Assembly: GCA_947683625.1 (NCBI GenBank)
Contig: CANTUR010000933.1
Location: 496,001 to 560,000, forward strand
Reading direction: 5' to 3'
DNA from: Mallotus nudiflorus
Lineage: Eukaryota; Streptophyta; Magnoliopsida; Malpighiales; Euphorbiaceae
Length of the DNA: 64,000 bases
Shown here: one piece after another, positions 23,772 through 35,931 of the stretch
How positions within the stretch are numbered: position 1 is the stretch's first letter
Layout of the letters: each line of letters opens with the position of its first letter
Program-made: the position numbers and the translations under genes
The notes under the pieces: model-generated
What the model was told of the DNA's origin: nothing
Databases searched by the model: none
The model's input: only the letters and a program-made list of their open reading frames with translations

Positions 23772-25626
23772 CAGTATGCTACAACTCTTTGGGCAGCAAT
23801 TCAGCAGCAAATTGCTCATACTCCAGCATCGCAATTTCTTTCAGTAGCACCACAAGTGTATAAGCTTCTTGATGCAATAGCGAATATTAAAGAAATTGAT
23901 TCTTCTGCTAAAAGGACTATAGTTGATGAATACTTCACTATAGTTGATGAATATCATGAAGTGGTCACAAAGTTCTGCAATCTTGAATCAACCATCAGTA
24001 GCTGCATGGCAGAGAAAGAACAAGAAAAAGCTGAAGAACTTGACAAACTCACGGTGGAACTTGAGAATATATATCCACAACAGATCCAAGTCGAGAGAAA
24101 ATGCAGGGATGTGGGCGAGGAATTGGATGAAGAATTGAGAAATCTCTATGCTAAGAAAGTTGGAACTCGCATGGTCACGAATTGCAGAAAAGATTTCAGT
24201 TGTGAAGAAGACTCCAATGATTAGTGACTATGCTGCCTTGAAATTACAGCAAACTAGTAGGGAATCTCCCCGATGTGCGGAACGTCAATTAATAAATACT
24301 TTATTTAAATTTTTTAAAATGTAAATAAAATAAATAATTTAAATATGTTAATTAAATAATTTTAATAAAATAAAAGTTGCAAATGAAATTAATAGTTTCT
24401 ATTAGACTTGTTCGTAATTAAATTCTAATGGATGAAAATCTAAAAAATTAACCAATTATTCAAATTAATAATCAATGTGAATGTTAGAGCGAAAATTTTA
24501 ATTACAACTTAATAAAAACTTAAACATTGAAGAAATCAAGTCACTTAAATGAATTATAAATATAATATGAATAAGAAATTGCATCAATCAACATTAGAGA
24601 CCTTTTCTTTTTTTTTTAAAAAAAAAATAAAACATTAGAGACCTTTAAAATAAAATGTAACAACACATATTTTTATATAATTTCAAAATAAATTTCAATG
24701 AAAAATATAGTGAAAAAAATATTAAAAAAATATAAATTAACACGGGATACAATCATACACACTAATAGATATAACACCTTTTTTTTTTTAATAACTAATT
24801 ACTTTGAAATATCAACTTTTCGTATATTATAAATCATATATATTAAAAACAAAAATCAAATATTGTTTTTGTCAATTTCATACAAAATTTTTTTCCCAGA
24901 TGAATATCTTTTAAAAGAGAATTGAATGTACTAATAAATAATGTAAGACATAATAATATAATTAAAAAAGTAATATTCACAAAAAAAATAAAAAAAGAAA
25001 TTACCTTAATTGGATGGAGATTGATCCACAAGACTTTTCTCTCTTTAATATTTTGTATTATCAATAATAAAATATGATATTGGAATGAAGAGAAATGTTT
25101 GTATTGAAATAAAAAATAAGTGTTATAAGTGAAGTAGAGGATTATAGTTGTTAAAATAAGAAATTTTATATATTTTTTGAAAAAATATATGAATTTAATA
25201 ATTCAATAAATAAGAATTTATGAGTAAATATTAAATTATGAAAAAAATACATTTATCTAATTTTGAATTTCAAAACAATTGTAACTAAATGGCAACCAAA
25301 GCTACAATTACACTACAATTACAGTCACGACCATAGACATTGGTCATTTTACTCCAGTTGCGTTTAATGGCCTACTTGTTTTGGAATTTGTTTATTGCTT
25401 TGATTTTAATTTTTCAAACCAGTGGTATCCACAGCTCAGGTATTCGACTAATAACCACTTATTATTGTGGTGTCTATGGAAACATTTTTCAACAATCTGT
25501 CTCTAGAATTCATTTAAATTATTGAAAGTATTATTGTAATACAAAATTTATTATTGAAGTTATTAGTATTTTCCAACATTTTCCTTGTTCGTAATTGAAA
25601 TTCAATTTGTAGCAAATTAGATACTG
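23772..25626 (+). pseudogene. Coiled-coil family copy C, truncated and interrupted
   Basis: Homology to copy A starts abruptly at about 23,772 in the codons for QYATTLW, losing the N-terminal 50-60 residues and the leader. It continues through SASQFLSVAPQVYKLLDAI and the coiled coil to about 24,253 (AAATTACAGCAAA). An in-frame 21-bp duplication repeats TIVDEY (about 23,918-23,959). A deletion removes the SSLRIHERSLKEKTAER region. A 1.03 kb insert (24,254-25,283) then separates the remnant from the tail and 3' flank (25,284-25,626), which Copia element 1 interrupts at 25,627. Confidence 0.85.
24254..25283. mobile_element. Unclassified AT-rich insert inside coiled-coil copy C
   Basis: Copies A and B run directly from AAATTACAGC into the tail, but copy C has about 1.03 kb of unrelated sequence here, beginning CTAGTAGGGAATCTCC and ending before TAAATGGCAACC. 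About 60 bp of host coding sequence was lost at the junction. No long coding frame, LTR pair or clear target duplication was found, so the class is open. Confidence 0.55.
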
Positions 25627-25631
25627 ATTTT

Positions 25632-26135
25632 TGTTGTTTTTGGTAAAATTAGGATTCGCACATTGGAAATATTATTTTGATGGGAGGAGTTTTTTGGTTA
25701 TAAAAAAACTTTGCCTCCCTTAGTTAAACTATCCCACAAAATATTAGTTTTCTCCAATATTTAGATTATTTGTATTTTTTTTCTTTCTTTTGTAATATTT
25801 TCTCAAATTAGTGAAATTTTATTTTGGTAGTGTTTGAAGACGTAGACATAATTAGTTGAACTTCGTTAATTTTGGTGTTCTTTTTTATGTCTATTTAATA
25901 ATTATTGTCGGGTATAGTTATTGTTAATTATTGTGCTATTAAAATTACTTGTCTTGGTAAAATTCTGTTTATAAAAAGTGATTTTTAAGTGGGACCAGTG
26001 TAACCCCTTCACTCTTTCCTGAGAATCTACCTTGGGGTGGTTTTTAGTACAATAATTTACACTCTAGTCACATGTGCAATAGTTCTTAAGGTGATTTTAT
26101 TATTATTGGTGGAAATTAACCTGAATTCCATAATA
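25632..26135 (+). repeat. 5' LTR of Copia element 1
   Basis: Begins TGTTGTTTTTGG and is collinear with 30,300-30,794 (GGAGGAGT..TTGGTTATAAAA, CTCCAATATTTA, GGGTATAGTT, ACTCTAGTCA). Confidence 0.85.
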
Positions 26136-26271
26136 ATTTGTATCAAAGCTCTTTGTTTATTTTAGTATACTTTGTGGTTGTGACTTAGGCTGATCCTCCA
26201 CATCAGAAAAAATTTTCTTGGGCTAATTGGCATTATGCATCGACATCTATTAAATAGAATTTGTAGCAGAA

Positions 26272-29200
26272 ATGGCAAATGACACAAAAGTATCCACATC
26301 GACGTCGACAACTTTGTCATCTTCAATTTTGACAAGAAATGCTGTGACAAATGCCAGATTTGCAGTGAAGATTTTTTATGGCACTGGTTATTTTGGCATG
26401 TGGTAAAGTGACGTTCTAGATACCCTCTTTCAACAGGGTCTAGACATTACTATTGAAGGGGAGAAATTAGATGATGCTGAGGAGAAAGAATGAAATGTGA
26501 TTAATAGAATAACATATGGTACAATTTGATCATGTCTTTATAGAGAGCAGAAGTATGCATTTTCTAAAGAAACTTCTGCAAGTAAATTATAGAAGGCACT
26601 AGAGGAGAAATTTTTAAAGAAAAGCAGTCAGAACAAACTCTATATAAAAAAAAGATTGTTTTGCTGCAGTTACATTAAAGAGATTACTAGCTTTAATCAG
26701 CTAGTAATTGATTTGATGAATATGGTCGTGATTTTTAATGATGAAGATCTAGCTTTAATGTTGGTGGGATCGCTTTCTGATGAGTTTGAGTATCTTGAAA
26801 CTACTCTACTTCATGGGAAGGTTGATGTGTCTCTAAGTGAAGTAACTGCAGCTTTGTATAGTTATGAATTGCAAAAGAAAGAAAAGCAAAAAATACAAGT
26901 GTTGAAGCAGAAGCTCTTGTTGTTAGAGGTCGTTTGCAGAGATAGAATAAAGGAAGGAGAGGGAGATCAAAGTCAAAGTCCAAACTGAGCAAGGATCAAT
27001 ATGCCTTTTATCGAGAAAAAGGGTACTGAAAGAAAGATTGTCCTATGCTAAAGGACAAAGACAAACCTAGAAATGAAAATGCTATCTCAAAATTCAAATG
27101 TAGTTGAGTGTGATGATACAGATTTAGATCTTTCAATTGCTGCTACACATCAACTAGTTATTCGAGTTCATGGTTGCTAGATTCAACTTGTAGTCACCAT
27201 TTAACTCCCAATCGAGAATGGTTCTTTGACTTTAAAGAACTAAAAGGTGGAGTTGTCTACATAGCAAATAATGCCCCTCTTAACACATATGGGATTGGTT
27301 CAATTCGCTTGAGCAATCAGTATGGATCAATCAGAACCTTAAAAGGTGTTCGTTATGTGCTAGATTTGATGAGGAATCTTATTTCTGTAGGAGCCTTAGA
27401 GTTAAAAGATTTCGAAGTAAGGGCAAAAGATGGTTTAATGAGAATCATCTCCAGTGCACTTGTGATAATGAAGGGGATTCAAAAAAGAAATAATGTGTAT
27501 TACTTTTTGGGTAGTACAATTATTAGGACAACAGTAGCAACAACTTCTACTGATGATCAGGAGTCAAAAGAAATCAGGTTATGGCATATGTGCTTGGGGC
27601 ATGTTAGACAAAAATTCTTAAAATTACTGATAGATCAAGGATTATTGAAAGGAGCTCGGGCTTGCAAATTGAATTTTTGTGAGCATTGCATCAAAGGGAA
27701 GAAGACAAAGGTGAAATTTGGAACAACCATCCATGATACTGATGGTATTCTGGATTATATTCATTAAGATGTATGGGGATCTTCCAAGAATGCTTCATTA
27801 GGAGGAAAACACTATTATGTTTCCTTTGTTGATGATTTTTTCCGAAGAGTATGGGTGTATACAATAAAAATGAAGGATAAGGTGTCAGAAATTTTTCTTA
27901 AATGGAAAAAGATGGTGGAGACTCAAACAGGCAGAAAAGTCAAACATCTCTGCACAGACAATGGTAGAGAATTAAAAAATTATCCATTTTTGAAAGTCTA
28001 TAAAGATGAAGGTATTTTCAAGGACTACACCATCGGATATACACCACAACAAAATGAGGTGGCAGAATGAATGAACTGGACATTACTGGAGAAGGTTCGA
28101 TGTATGTTGTCCAATGCCAGATTAGGCAAAGAATTTTAGGCTGAGGTTGTAGTCTATGCTTGTCACTTTATCAATCGATTACCATCGATTGTTATTGGTA
28201 GTGAAATGCCATACTACAAATTATGATTCCTTACATGTGTTTAGTTCCACTGCATATGACCATGTTAAGGAGTCAAAGCTGGATCCAAGAGCAAAGAAGA
28301 CAATCTTTATGGGGATCACTTTTGGTGTGAAAGGTTGTTGTCTTTGGTATTTAGAAACAAAGAAAGTAATCTTCAGCAGGGATGTTACCTTTAATGAATC
28401 TACCATATTGAAAAATGGGACTTCTGAAAAGAGGGAGCAAAAAGATAGTACTCTCAAATAGGTAGAGTTTGATGGCAAAAGAATTATCTCAGCCAATGTA
28501 GAAAGTGATGATGACTCTCCTATGGTAGAAGAAGAGTCAAATGAAGAATAGGTTTAGACCTAAGAACCTCCACAACAAGATGAATCAATTGCATTAAGGA
28601 AAAGGAAGAGGACTATTCAATAACCTGCTTACTATACTGATATGGTCTCTTCTGCATCACCAATTGCAATGGATAATATTCCTAGCACTTATTATGAAGC
28701 AATCCAAAGTTCAGAACATGAAAAGTGGAGGATTACCATGAATGAAGAACTGCAGTCCCTTCAAAAGAATCAGACATGGAAACTAGTTAATCTTCCGAAG
28801 GGAAAGAAGGCAATTGGGTGAAAATAGGTATATATAAAGAAAGATGGATTTTCTGACAAGGATAATGTTCACTACAAAGCAAGATTAGTGGCTAAAGGCT
28901 ACGCACAGACAGAGGGAATTGATTATAATAAAGTATTTTCTCCAGTTGTAAAGCATTCCTCCATCAAAATTTTTATTGGCTTTGGTAGCATAGTTGAATT
29001 TAGAACTAGTTTAGATGGATGTAAAACTGCATTTTTACATGGAGACTTGGATGAGAAAATCTACATGACTCAGCCAGATGAATTCAAAGTTGCTAGTAGA
29101 GAAAACATGGTTTGCAAATTGAAAAAATCGTTATATGGATTAAAGTAATCTCCAAGGCAGTGGTATAAGTGAATTGATAAGTTCATGATAGGGAAAAAGT

Positions 29201-30243
29201 ACATGAGAAACAAATATGATCATTGTGTGTATTTGCGCAAGTTACAAGACAAATCCTATATATATCTTCTTCTTTATGTTGATGGTATGTTGATATCTTC
29301 CAAGAGTCAGACAGAAATTAAAGACTCAATTGAAAAGGAGTTTGAGATAAAGGATCTCGGTCAAACAAAAAAGATTCTCGGCATGGAAATATCCAGAGAT
29401 AGGAAATTAAAGAGGCTTTATTTGTCTCAAAAAGAATATCTGAGGAAGGTACTAAAACGTTTTGGCATGAATGAGAAGTCAAAACCAGTTAGTATACTAT
29501 TTTCTCCTCATTTCAAGCTTAGTGCATCCATGTCATCGAAGAATGATGCATAATAGGAATACATGTCAAAAGTACTGTATACAAGTGTTGTTGGTAGCTT
29601 GATGTATGCAATGGTGTGTATGAGGCCCAATATTTCACAAGCAGTTGGGGTTGTGAGCAGGTATCTGCATGATCCTAAAAAGGAGCATTGGCAAGCTGTG
29701 AAATGGATTCTATGGTATATTCTGAACATCGTAGATATTGGTTTGTTATTTCAATAGGATAGGCAAGATGATCAGTGTGTAGTTGGGTATTATGATTCTA
29801 ACTATGTTGGTGATTTGGACAAGCGTCGATCAACTACTGGTTATGTGTTTACTTTTATAAAGACACCAGTCAGTTGGAAATCCACCTTACAGTCAACAGT
29901 TGCTTTGTCTACTACAGAGGCAAAGTATATGGCAGTTATAGAGGCTGTAATGGAGAAAATTTGGCTTTAAGGGTTGCTTGGTGAATTGGGAATGGAGTAG
30001 AAGCACATCAAAGTGCATTGTGACAGTCAAAGTGCTGTTCATTTAGTAAAGAACTAGGTTTATCATGCAAGGACGAAACATATTGATGTTTGATATCACT
30101 TTGTACGAGAGATTCTGAAAGAAGGTGGAGTCACAATCCAGAAGATTTAGATTATTGAGAATCCTACTGAAATGATGACAAAAGTGGTAATTGCGGTCAA
30201 GTTTAAACATTGTTTAGATTTGATCAATATTGTTACAAATTGA
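26272..30243 (+). pseudogene. Decayed Copia gag-pol polyprotein
   Basis: Order seen: gag from ATG 26,272; a CCHC remnant near 27,020; protease WLLDSTCSHHLTP at about 27,170; integrase with LWHMCLGH, CEHCIKGKK and CTDNGRELKN; reverse transcriptase with AFLHGDLDEKIYMTQPDEF; RNase H with STTGYVFTF and ALSTTEAKYM; stop at 30,241. The order protease-integrase-RT-RNase H is diagnostic of Copia. Many in-frame stops interrupt it, and the RT metal-binding motif reads YVDG instead of YVDD at about 29,277-29,288, so it is non-functional. Confidence 0.9.
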
Positions 30244-30299
30244 AAAATGAAATTTGCTGATACTACTAAAGGTTGAATTTGAGAGAGAATTGTATGAAA

Positions 30300-30794
30300 T
30301 TTTTGGCAAAATTAGGATTCCCAAATCGGGAATATTATTTTGATTGGAGGAGTTCTTTGGTTATAAAAGAACTCCTCCCCCTTAGTTAAACTATTCCACA
30401 AAATATTAGTCTTCTCCAATATTTAGGCTATTTATATTCTGTCTCTCTTTTTTGTAATATTTCCTCAAATTAGTGAAATATTATTTTGGTAGTATTCAAG
30501 AATATAGACATAATTGACCGAACCTCATTAAATTTTGGTGTTCTTTTTTATGTTTATTTAATAACTATTGTCGGGTATAGTTGTTAATTATTGTGTTACT
30601 AAAATTACTTATCTTGATAAAATTCTGTCTAAGAAAAGTGGTTTTTAAGTGGGAACAGTGTGACCCCTCCACTCTTTTCTGGAAATCTATTTGAAGTGAT
30701 TTTTAGTACAATCATTTATACTCTAGTCATTTGTGTAATAGTTCTCAAGGTGATTTTATTATTATTGGTGGAAATTAATCCGAATTTCACAACA
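30300..30794 (+). repeat. 3' LTR of Copia element 1
   Basis: Collinear with the 5' LTR and ending in CACAACA before the ATTTT target duplication. Its first few bases are missing. Confidence 0.85.
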
Positions 30795-30799
30795 ATTTT

Positions 30800-31075
30800 A
30801 ATATATTAAGCTTGTGAACGACATCAAGCTATTACGTACGAAATATTCAACTAGTAAATATTTTCACGGGTGAGAAATATTAGTCTTTTTTTTTTTTTTT
30901 TTATTGATGATTCCTCGGGAATTAATCTGATACTTATAGAATTTTTATTATTGCTCAAATCACATGAACACAACATGCTTGCTTATATGTTTCTATTTTT
31001 ATTTTACTGATTTTATTGCATTAGCTCCTGAACAATATCAGGAAGGCTGGCTAAAATTTTCTTTTCATAAACTAG
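30800..31075. other. Junction and 5' leader of coiled-coil copy D
   Basis: A poly-T run (30,884-30,902) is followed by a leader shared with copy B (AATCTGATACTTATAG, ATTGCTCAAATCACATGAAC, TTTATTGCATTAGCTC). Confidence 0.7.
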
Positions 31076-31655
31076 ATGAGTACCAGCAACATAAGACATG
31101 CTGAAGATAACAGCGTGAGGATTAGCACCCAGGAATCAGATGAAACAGATTCTTCTGATTTTTCACGGCCAGAAATTTGTGAATTTCAGGCAGAAGCTCT
31201 TTGGGGAACAATTCAGCAGCAGATCGCTGGTACTTCAGCATCACAATTTCTTTCAGTAACACCGCAAGTATACAAACTTCTTGACGCAATAGCGAATGTT
31301 AAAGAAATAAATTCTTCTACTCTAAGGACTATAGTTGATGAATATCACGACAAGGTAGCAAAATTCTGCAGGCTTGGATCTACCCTAAGTCGCCGCATGC
31401 CACCAAAGGAAAAAGTAAGGTACCTGACAAACTCGCAAGAGTAACTCGAGAATTTGTTTCCTGTTAGGATTGATGCAGCTCTTTGTGCAATGAATTAGAG
31501 AAAATAAATGAAGAATTGCAAAATCTTTACGCTGAGAAAGCTGAACTTGCATCTTCATTACGAATTCATGAGGAATTTTTTTGCAGAAAGAAAAGCTGAG
31601 CGATCAAGAATTGAAGAAAAAGCATTAGCTGTGAAGAAGAGTCGACTGGGCTGCC
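31076..31655 (+). pseudogene. Coiled-coil family copy D, frameshifted
   Basis: Open from ATG 31,076 for 122 codons with family phrases QIAGTSASQFLSVTPQVYKL and LRTIVDEYHDK, then a small deletion after PPKEKV shifts the frame and a stop follows at 31,442. Remnants of the coiled coil continue in other frames (AELASSLRIHEEF-, AERSRIEEKAL-) to about 31,655, where homology ends. Relative to copy B the N-terminus lacks the VIDHHNSQHAT segment. The truncated reading could encode only the N-terminal half. Confidence 0.85.
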
Positions 31656-32044
31656 TTAAGGTTTCTGTTGTGAACACAAACTATTATAAAAATTCAACAA
31701 TTTCATTGTCTATCACTCAATTTTTTAGCTCATAAAATCAAATGAATATGCAAATTTCATTTAATAAAAATTGAACATATCATAAAATCAAATAAATATG
31801 CAAATTTCATACACCAAATGGCAACCAATTAATGTCCTTAGAGAAAGGTTCTCAAAAAGAAATTTTTGGAATTTCTAAAAATAGTGCCTCAGTAATTGTA
31901 TATAATAATGCCTAATAAAGAGAGACTCTTTAGTTTTTGAAGGTCACTGAAAATATGAGATTTAATTAAAATTTGTACTAACAATGCATTGGAAATTGTA
32001 AATGATAATATATGATAAAGAGTCTCTTCCAGTTTTCAATAAAC
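31656..32044. other. Spacer without recognisable genes
   Basis: Contains a near-direct repeat of AAATATGCAAATTTCAT (about 31,741 and 31,792) and short AT-rich sequence; nothing else supported. Confidence 0.5.
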
Positions 32045-32559
32045 ACTTATCTATTCTGATAAAAATAAAGGCCTATTGGTGAAAAAAATCCAACCATTTA
32101 TAGTATTTTATAATTTTATCACAACTATTTAATTTTAATAAAAATATCCTAATTTATCAAATATTTGATAATTTTAACACAAATCATTATCTAGTTAAAA
32201 TTAAATAAAAGCATTGACGTGATATCATATAAAATGTCAAATTTACCTTTTTTATTTTGCTAAATTCATAATAGTCTATTAGATTAAAAAATCCAAACGT
32301 TTGAAATTTTACATTTTAATAAAATACTTTAATTTCATCAATTTATTTAATTTTTTATAAATAATTATTTATTTAAAATTAAATAAAAAATATAGAAAAA
32401 AAATAAATTTATAAATGATTATCATTATAATAATTTTAAAAATTAAAGATATTTTTAATATAAAAATTATTAATCATAATAATTTAAATTTTTTAAGCAT
32501 TTGATAATAATTTATTATTTGAAAATAATTAAAAATATCTAACTTTAGTTTATCATACT

Positions 32560-32662
<103 letters not shown>

Positions 32663-32817
32663 ACAGACAAACATATATACTTATAATTTTTGAAAATTTA
32701 TTGAAAATAATAGCCATTAAAAGATTTAAAATTTTATTACATGTGATTTTAGTTTTTCAATTATTTTTTATTAAATTTTAATCAAATAGTTTTAAAATTT
32801 AAAAGTGAGATAAAATT

Positions 32818-35534
32818 TATCACTACTCAAATCGGGGAGTCATAATCAACATTAGAAAATGAAAATTTTTTTGAATACAGAACCCGTAACAAGGCTTAAA
32901 AATAAAAATGCATGTAATAAATAAATAAAAATACACCAGAATTAAAACTTAAATCAATATAAAAATAAATGCTTAAATGTAATATCATAAAATAAAAATA
33001 TTTCCATACAATATTTAGAGAAAGGTCTCTTACATTAAAATAACATTTTACAGACACAAAATACTACTATTGCAGTTTTCTAAAATACTATAAAGTTCAG
33101 ATAGATAATTTACATAACCTAACTGGGGCTGAAGAAGTCTAGCATAGAGGTCTACCGCTAAGGTCTGACGACGAGGAAATATTGAGGGGAGTCAGACCTC
33201 ACTAAGTGAATTATTATAATATATATACATGCAATCTAAGTCATATACAGTTAGATATCAGTATATATATATATATATATACAGGTATTGCATACAGATA
33301 CTAAAATTCATTTTATATAAATAATTGATACGTAAAATTATTTTAATTGAAGGATCAGAGTAAAACTCTAACAGTTCGCAACCTCAATCACAATAATCAT
33401 CAGTCAATAGGCTTAATCAAAACTCTAAGTATAACTTTTTCCAACTTAAGGTAGTAGACTGATCTCAAGTACACTAGGTCAACCGAAGTTCCGCAATCTT
33501 ACTACCGGGATGACTAGCCCCAAGTACACTTGATAAACCGAAGATCCACAGTCAGCTTTTCCCAAAACCAATATCTCAATAACAATTTCAGATTCTCAAC
33601 CTAATTCTATCGTACTGTTGCAAAACAGTCATAGCGTAGCCCACTAGTTAGCACATTCTATTGCTATCTTTCAAATCATTCTTATAATTATTAAAAATAA
33701 TAAAATGCATGATATAAACATAATAGCATTCATTTAAAGAGGAATATACCAAACATATATTGAAAAAATACCAAAAGTATACTAAATGTATATTAAACAT
33801 ATATCAAATATATATGCCACTATATACTCCAATAAAACATGAATATACTAGAAATATACTAGGTATATTTTAAAAATTTCAACATGCATATATATTGCAT
33901 ATATTTATCAAAATATACCAAAAATATACTAAATCATTTAATGAAATAAATCATGTATAAACATATAATAAAAATGTGAAATCCTTATTCATGCATCTTA
34001 TATGCAATGCATATATAGAATAATAACTCACAAGTTTGTACTCCTCGAAATTGACTCGACGGGCCTGGTCCGATAGGTCTCGGTCTCGGCGCAGCTAGAA
34101 AATAAATAATAATAACAAATCAGAATAAATTTATAACTTATACTTCTAAAGGAGACTCAATCTAGGAATCCAAAACTTGAGACAAACACAGAAATTCAGG
34201 ATCGATCCGACGTCATGTTTTATAAGAATTCTATCGAAAATTTGATATAACCACCTTTGTAAAATGGACATCTCTCTACAAACAGTAGAGCCGATCTTTT
34301 AAGGAAAACACACTTTTAAATCCACAAAGCTTAACACCTCAGATTAGAACTCCAAACTGCATAATTTCCCAATCTAATTTCACAATTCACTAAAATTAAT
34401 ATAATATAATAAATATATTAAAAATCATTAAATTCCATAAATTTCCATAAAATACCAATATATAATATATTTAAACATTAAAACATTAAATACAATTATT
34501 TTCACAATAATTAAATAAAATCTCAAATAATAATATAATATTAATAAAAATCCCATTTTTCCATAATTCCACATAAAATAGTAAAATTCACTTTTCTATA
34601 CTCATATAGCTTAAATTGCTTAAATATATATTAAAATTAATTAAAAATCCATTTAATCACCAAAATAGTAAGTAATATATTATTTGAAAATAATTTTCAA
34701 AAATTAGTATTAATTAGTTAAAAATAGTAAATAATATATAAAAATCATTTTAATACCCTATATAATTCTAAAATCATCTAAAACACATTATTTAACTATA
34801 ATTTCCACAAAATTACAAAATTAACCTATATATAAAAAATTCACATAATATAAAAATATTCTAAAAACTTATATAAATTCACTAAAAATTATTTTATAAA
34901 TTCTCAAATTAATAACACTAATTTAACTAAATTTCCATTAAAAATAATTAATTAACATAATTATCAAAAAATCAATATTTTAATATTAAAATAATAAAAA
35001 ATTACCCATAATTCAAATTAATTCAAAAAAATAAAAAAAAAAATTATTTTTAGAAAGATGAAGTTGCCATAAACAACATTTGTAAAGCAAGAATTCATGA
35101 ATCAATCAATATCAAGTTCAAAAAAATTAAAAACCCTAAAACATATAAACTAAAAATTGAAGAAAACTCACAATCTGGAGGTTGTAAAGTCAAAAAAATT
35201 TCAGAATCGAGAAGTACACATCGTGAGGAGTCTAAAGAGGCTAAAAACTTAAGTTGAAACGATTGAAAATCCCGTCGGTGCTACAGTGACACTCACGATA
35301 ACTGACGGATTTCGACATTGACAGGGGGAGGAGAAGGTGGTGAGAAGGTAAGGGGAAGGTGGGGTGAGCTTGGGTGGTGTCTGGTGGCTGCAGGTGGTGT
35401 TGGCGAAGCTTCAAGCATGCTGGTGGTGCGTTAATAGCGGAAGCAGGGGAAGAAGAAAAAGAAAAAGAAAATAAAAGAAGAAAGAGGGAGGTGGTTTGAC
35501 CCTTTGACCCGATGCTTTTAGTTTTTAATCCTCT

Positions 35535-35570
<36 letters not shown>

Positions 35571-35877
35571 ACTTGTATATACATACATGTATGTATATAT
35601 ATATAACACACATAATATAACACACTATGCACATCACATAAACATTTGAAAATAATAATAATACTATTTAAATTAATAGTAATGATAATAAATTTAACGT
35701 ATTTAAATAATAAAACTCCTAAATAAATTATTTTATGTAAATAAAATTGTTAGAATAAAATAACTAAATAATATTTACAAATAATAATAATAATAATATA
35801 TAAATAATATTTAAAATTTTATTAACATTGCATATCTCAAAATAATTTTATATTATTTAAATTACAGGGTCATTACA
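32818..35877 (-). repeat. 3' LTR of the gypsy element, about 3.06 kb
   Basis: Right edge TGTAATGACCC at 35,877; left edge at 32,818 inferred from the AAATT repeat and an ending of GTGATA where CA is usual. It includes a relatively GC-rich block at 35,240-35,500 and CA/TA microsatellites at 35,537-35,605. No protein-coding role is supported. Confidence 0.7.
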
Positions 35878-35931
35878 ATATTCCCTCCTTATAAGAATTC
35901 GTCATTGAATTCAAAAAAAAGAACAAAAACA

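Larger units (their letters stand above)
25632..30794 (+). mobile_element. Copia-type LTR retrotransposon 1
   Basis: 5' LTR about 25,632-26,135 and 3' LTR about 30,300-30,794, flanked by the 5-bp target duplication ATTTT (25,627-25,631 and 30,795-30,799). The primer-binding site after the 5' LTR is a decayed TGTATCAAAGC (26,138), matching the initiator-tRNA type site seen intact in element 2. The 3' LTR lost its first bases and the polypurine tract: relative to element 2 the GGTGGAGATT purine block is gone. The LTRs are visibly diverged, so the insertion is old. It sits in the 3' flank of coiled-coil copy C. Confidence 0.9.

Noticed and set aside
35241..35609. 122-codon minus-strand frame with Ser/Leu-rich segment
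   Set aside because: Lies inside the long 3' LTR of the gypsy element and includes CA and TA microsatellites; no family features.
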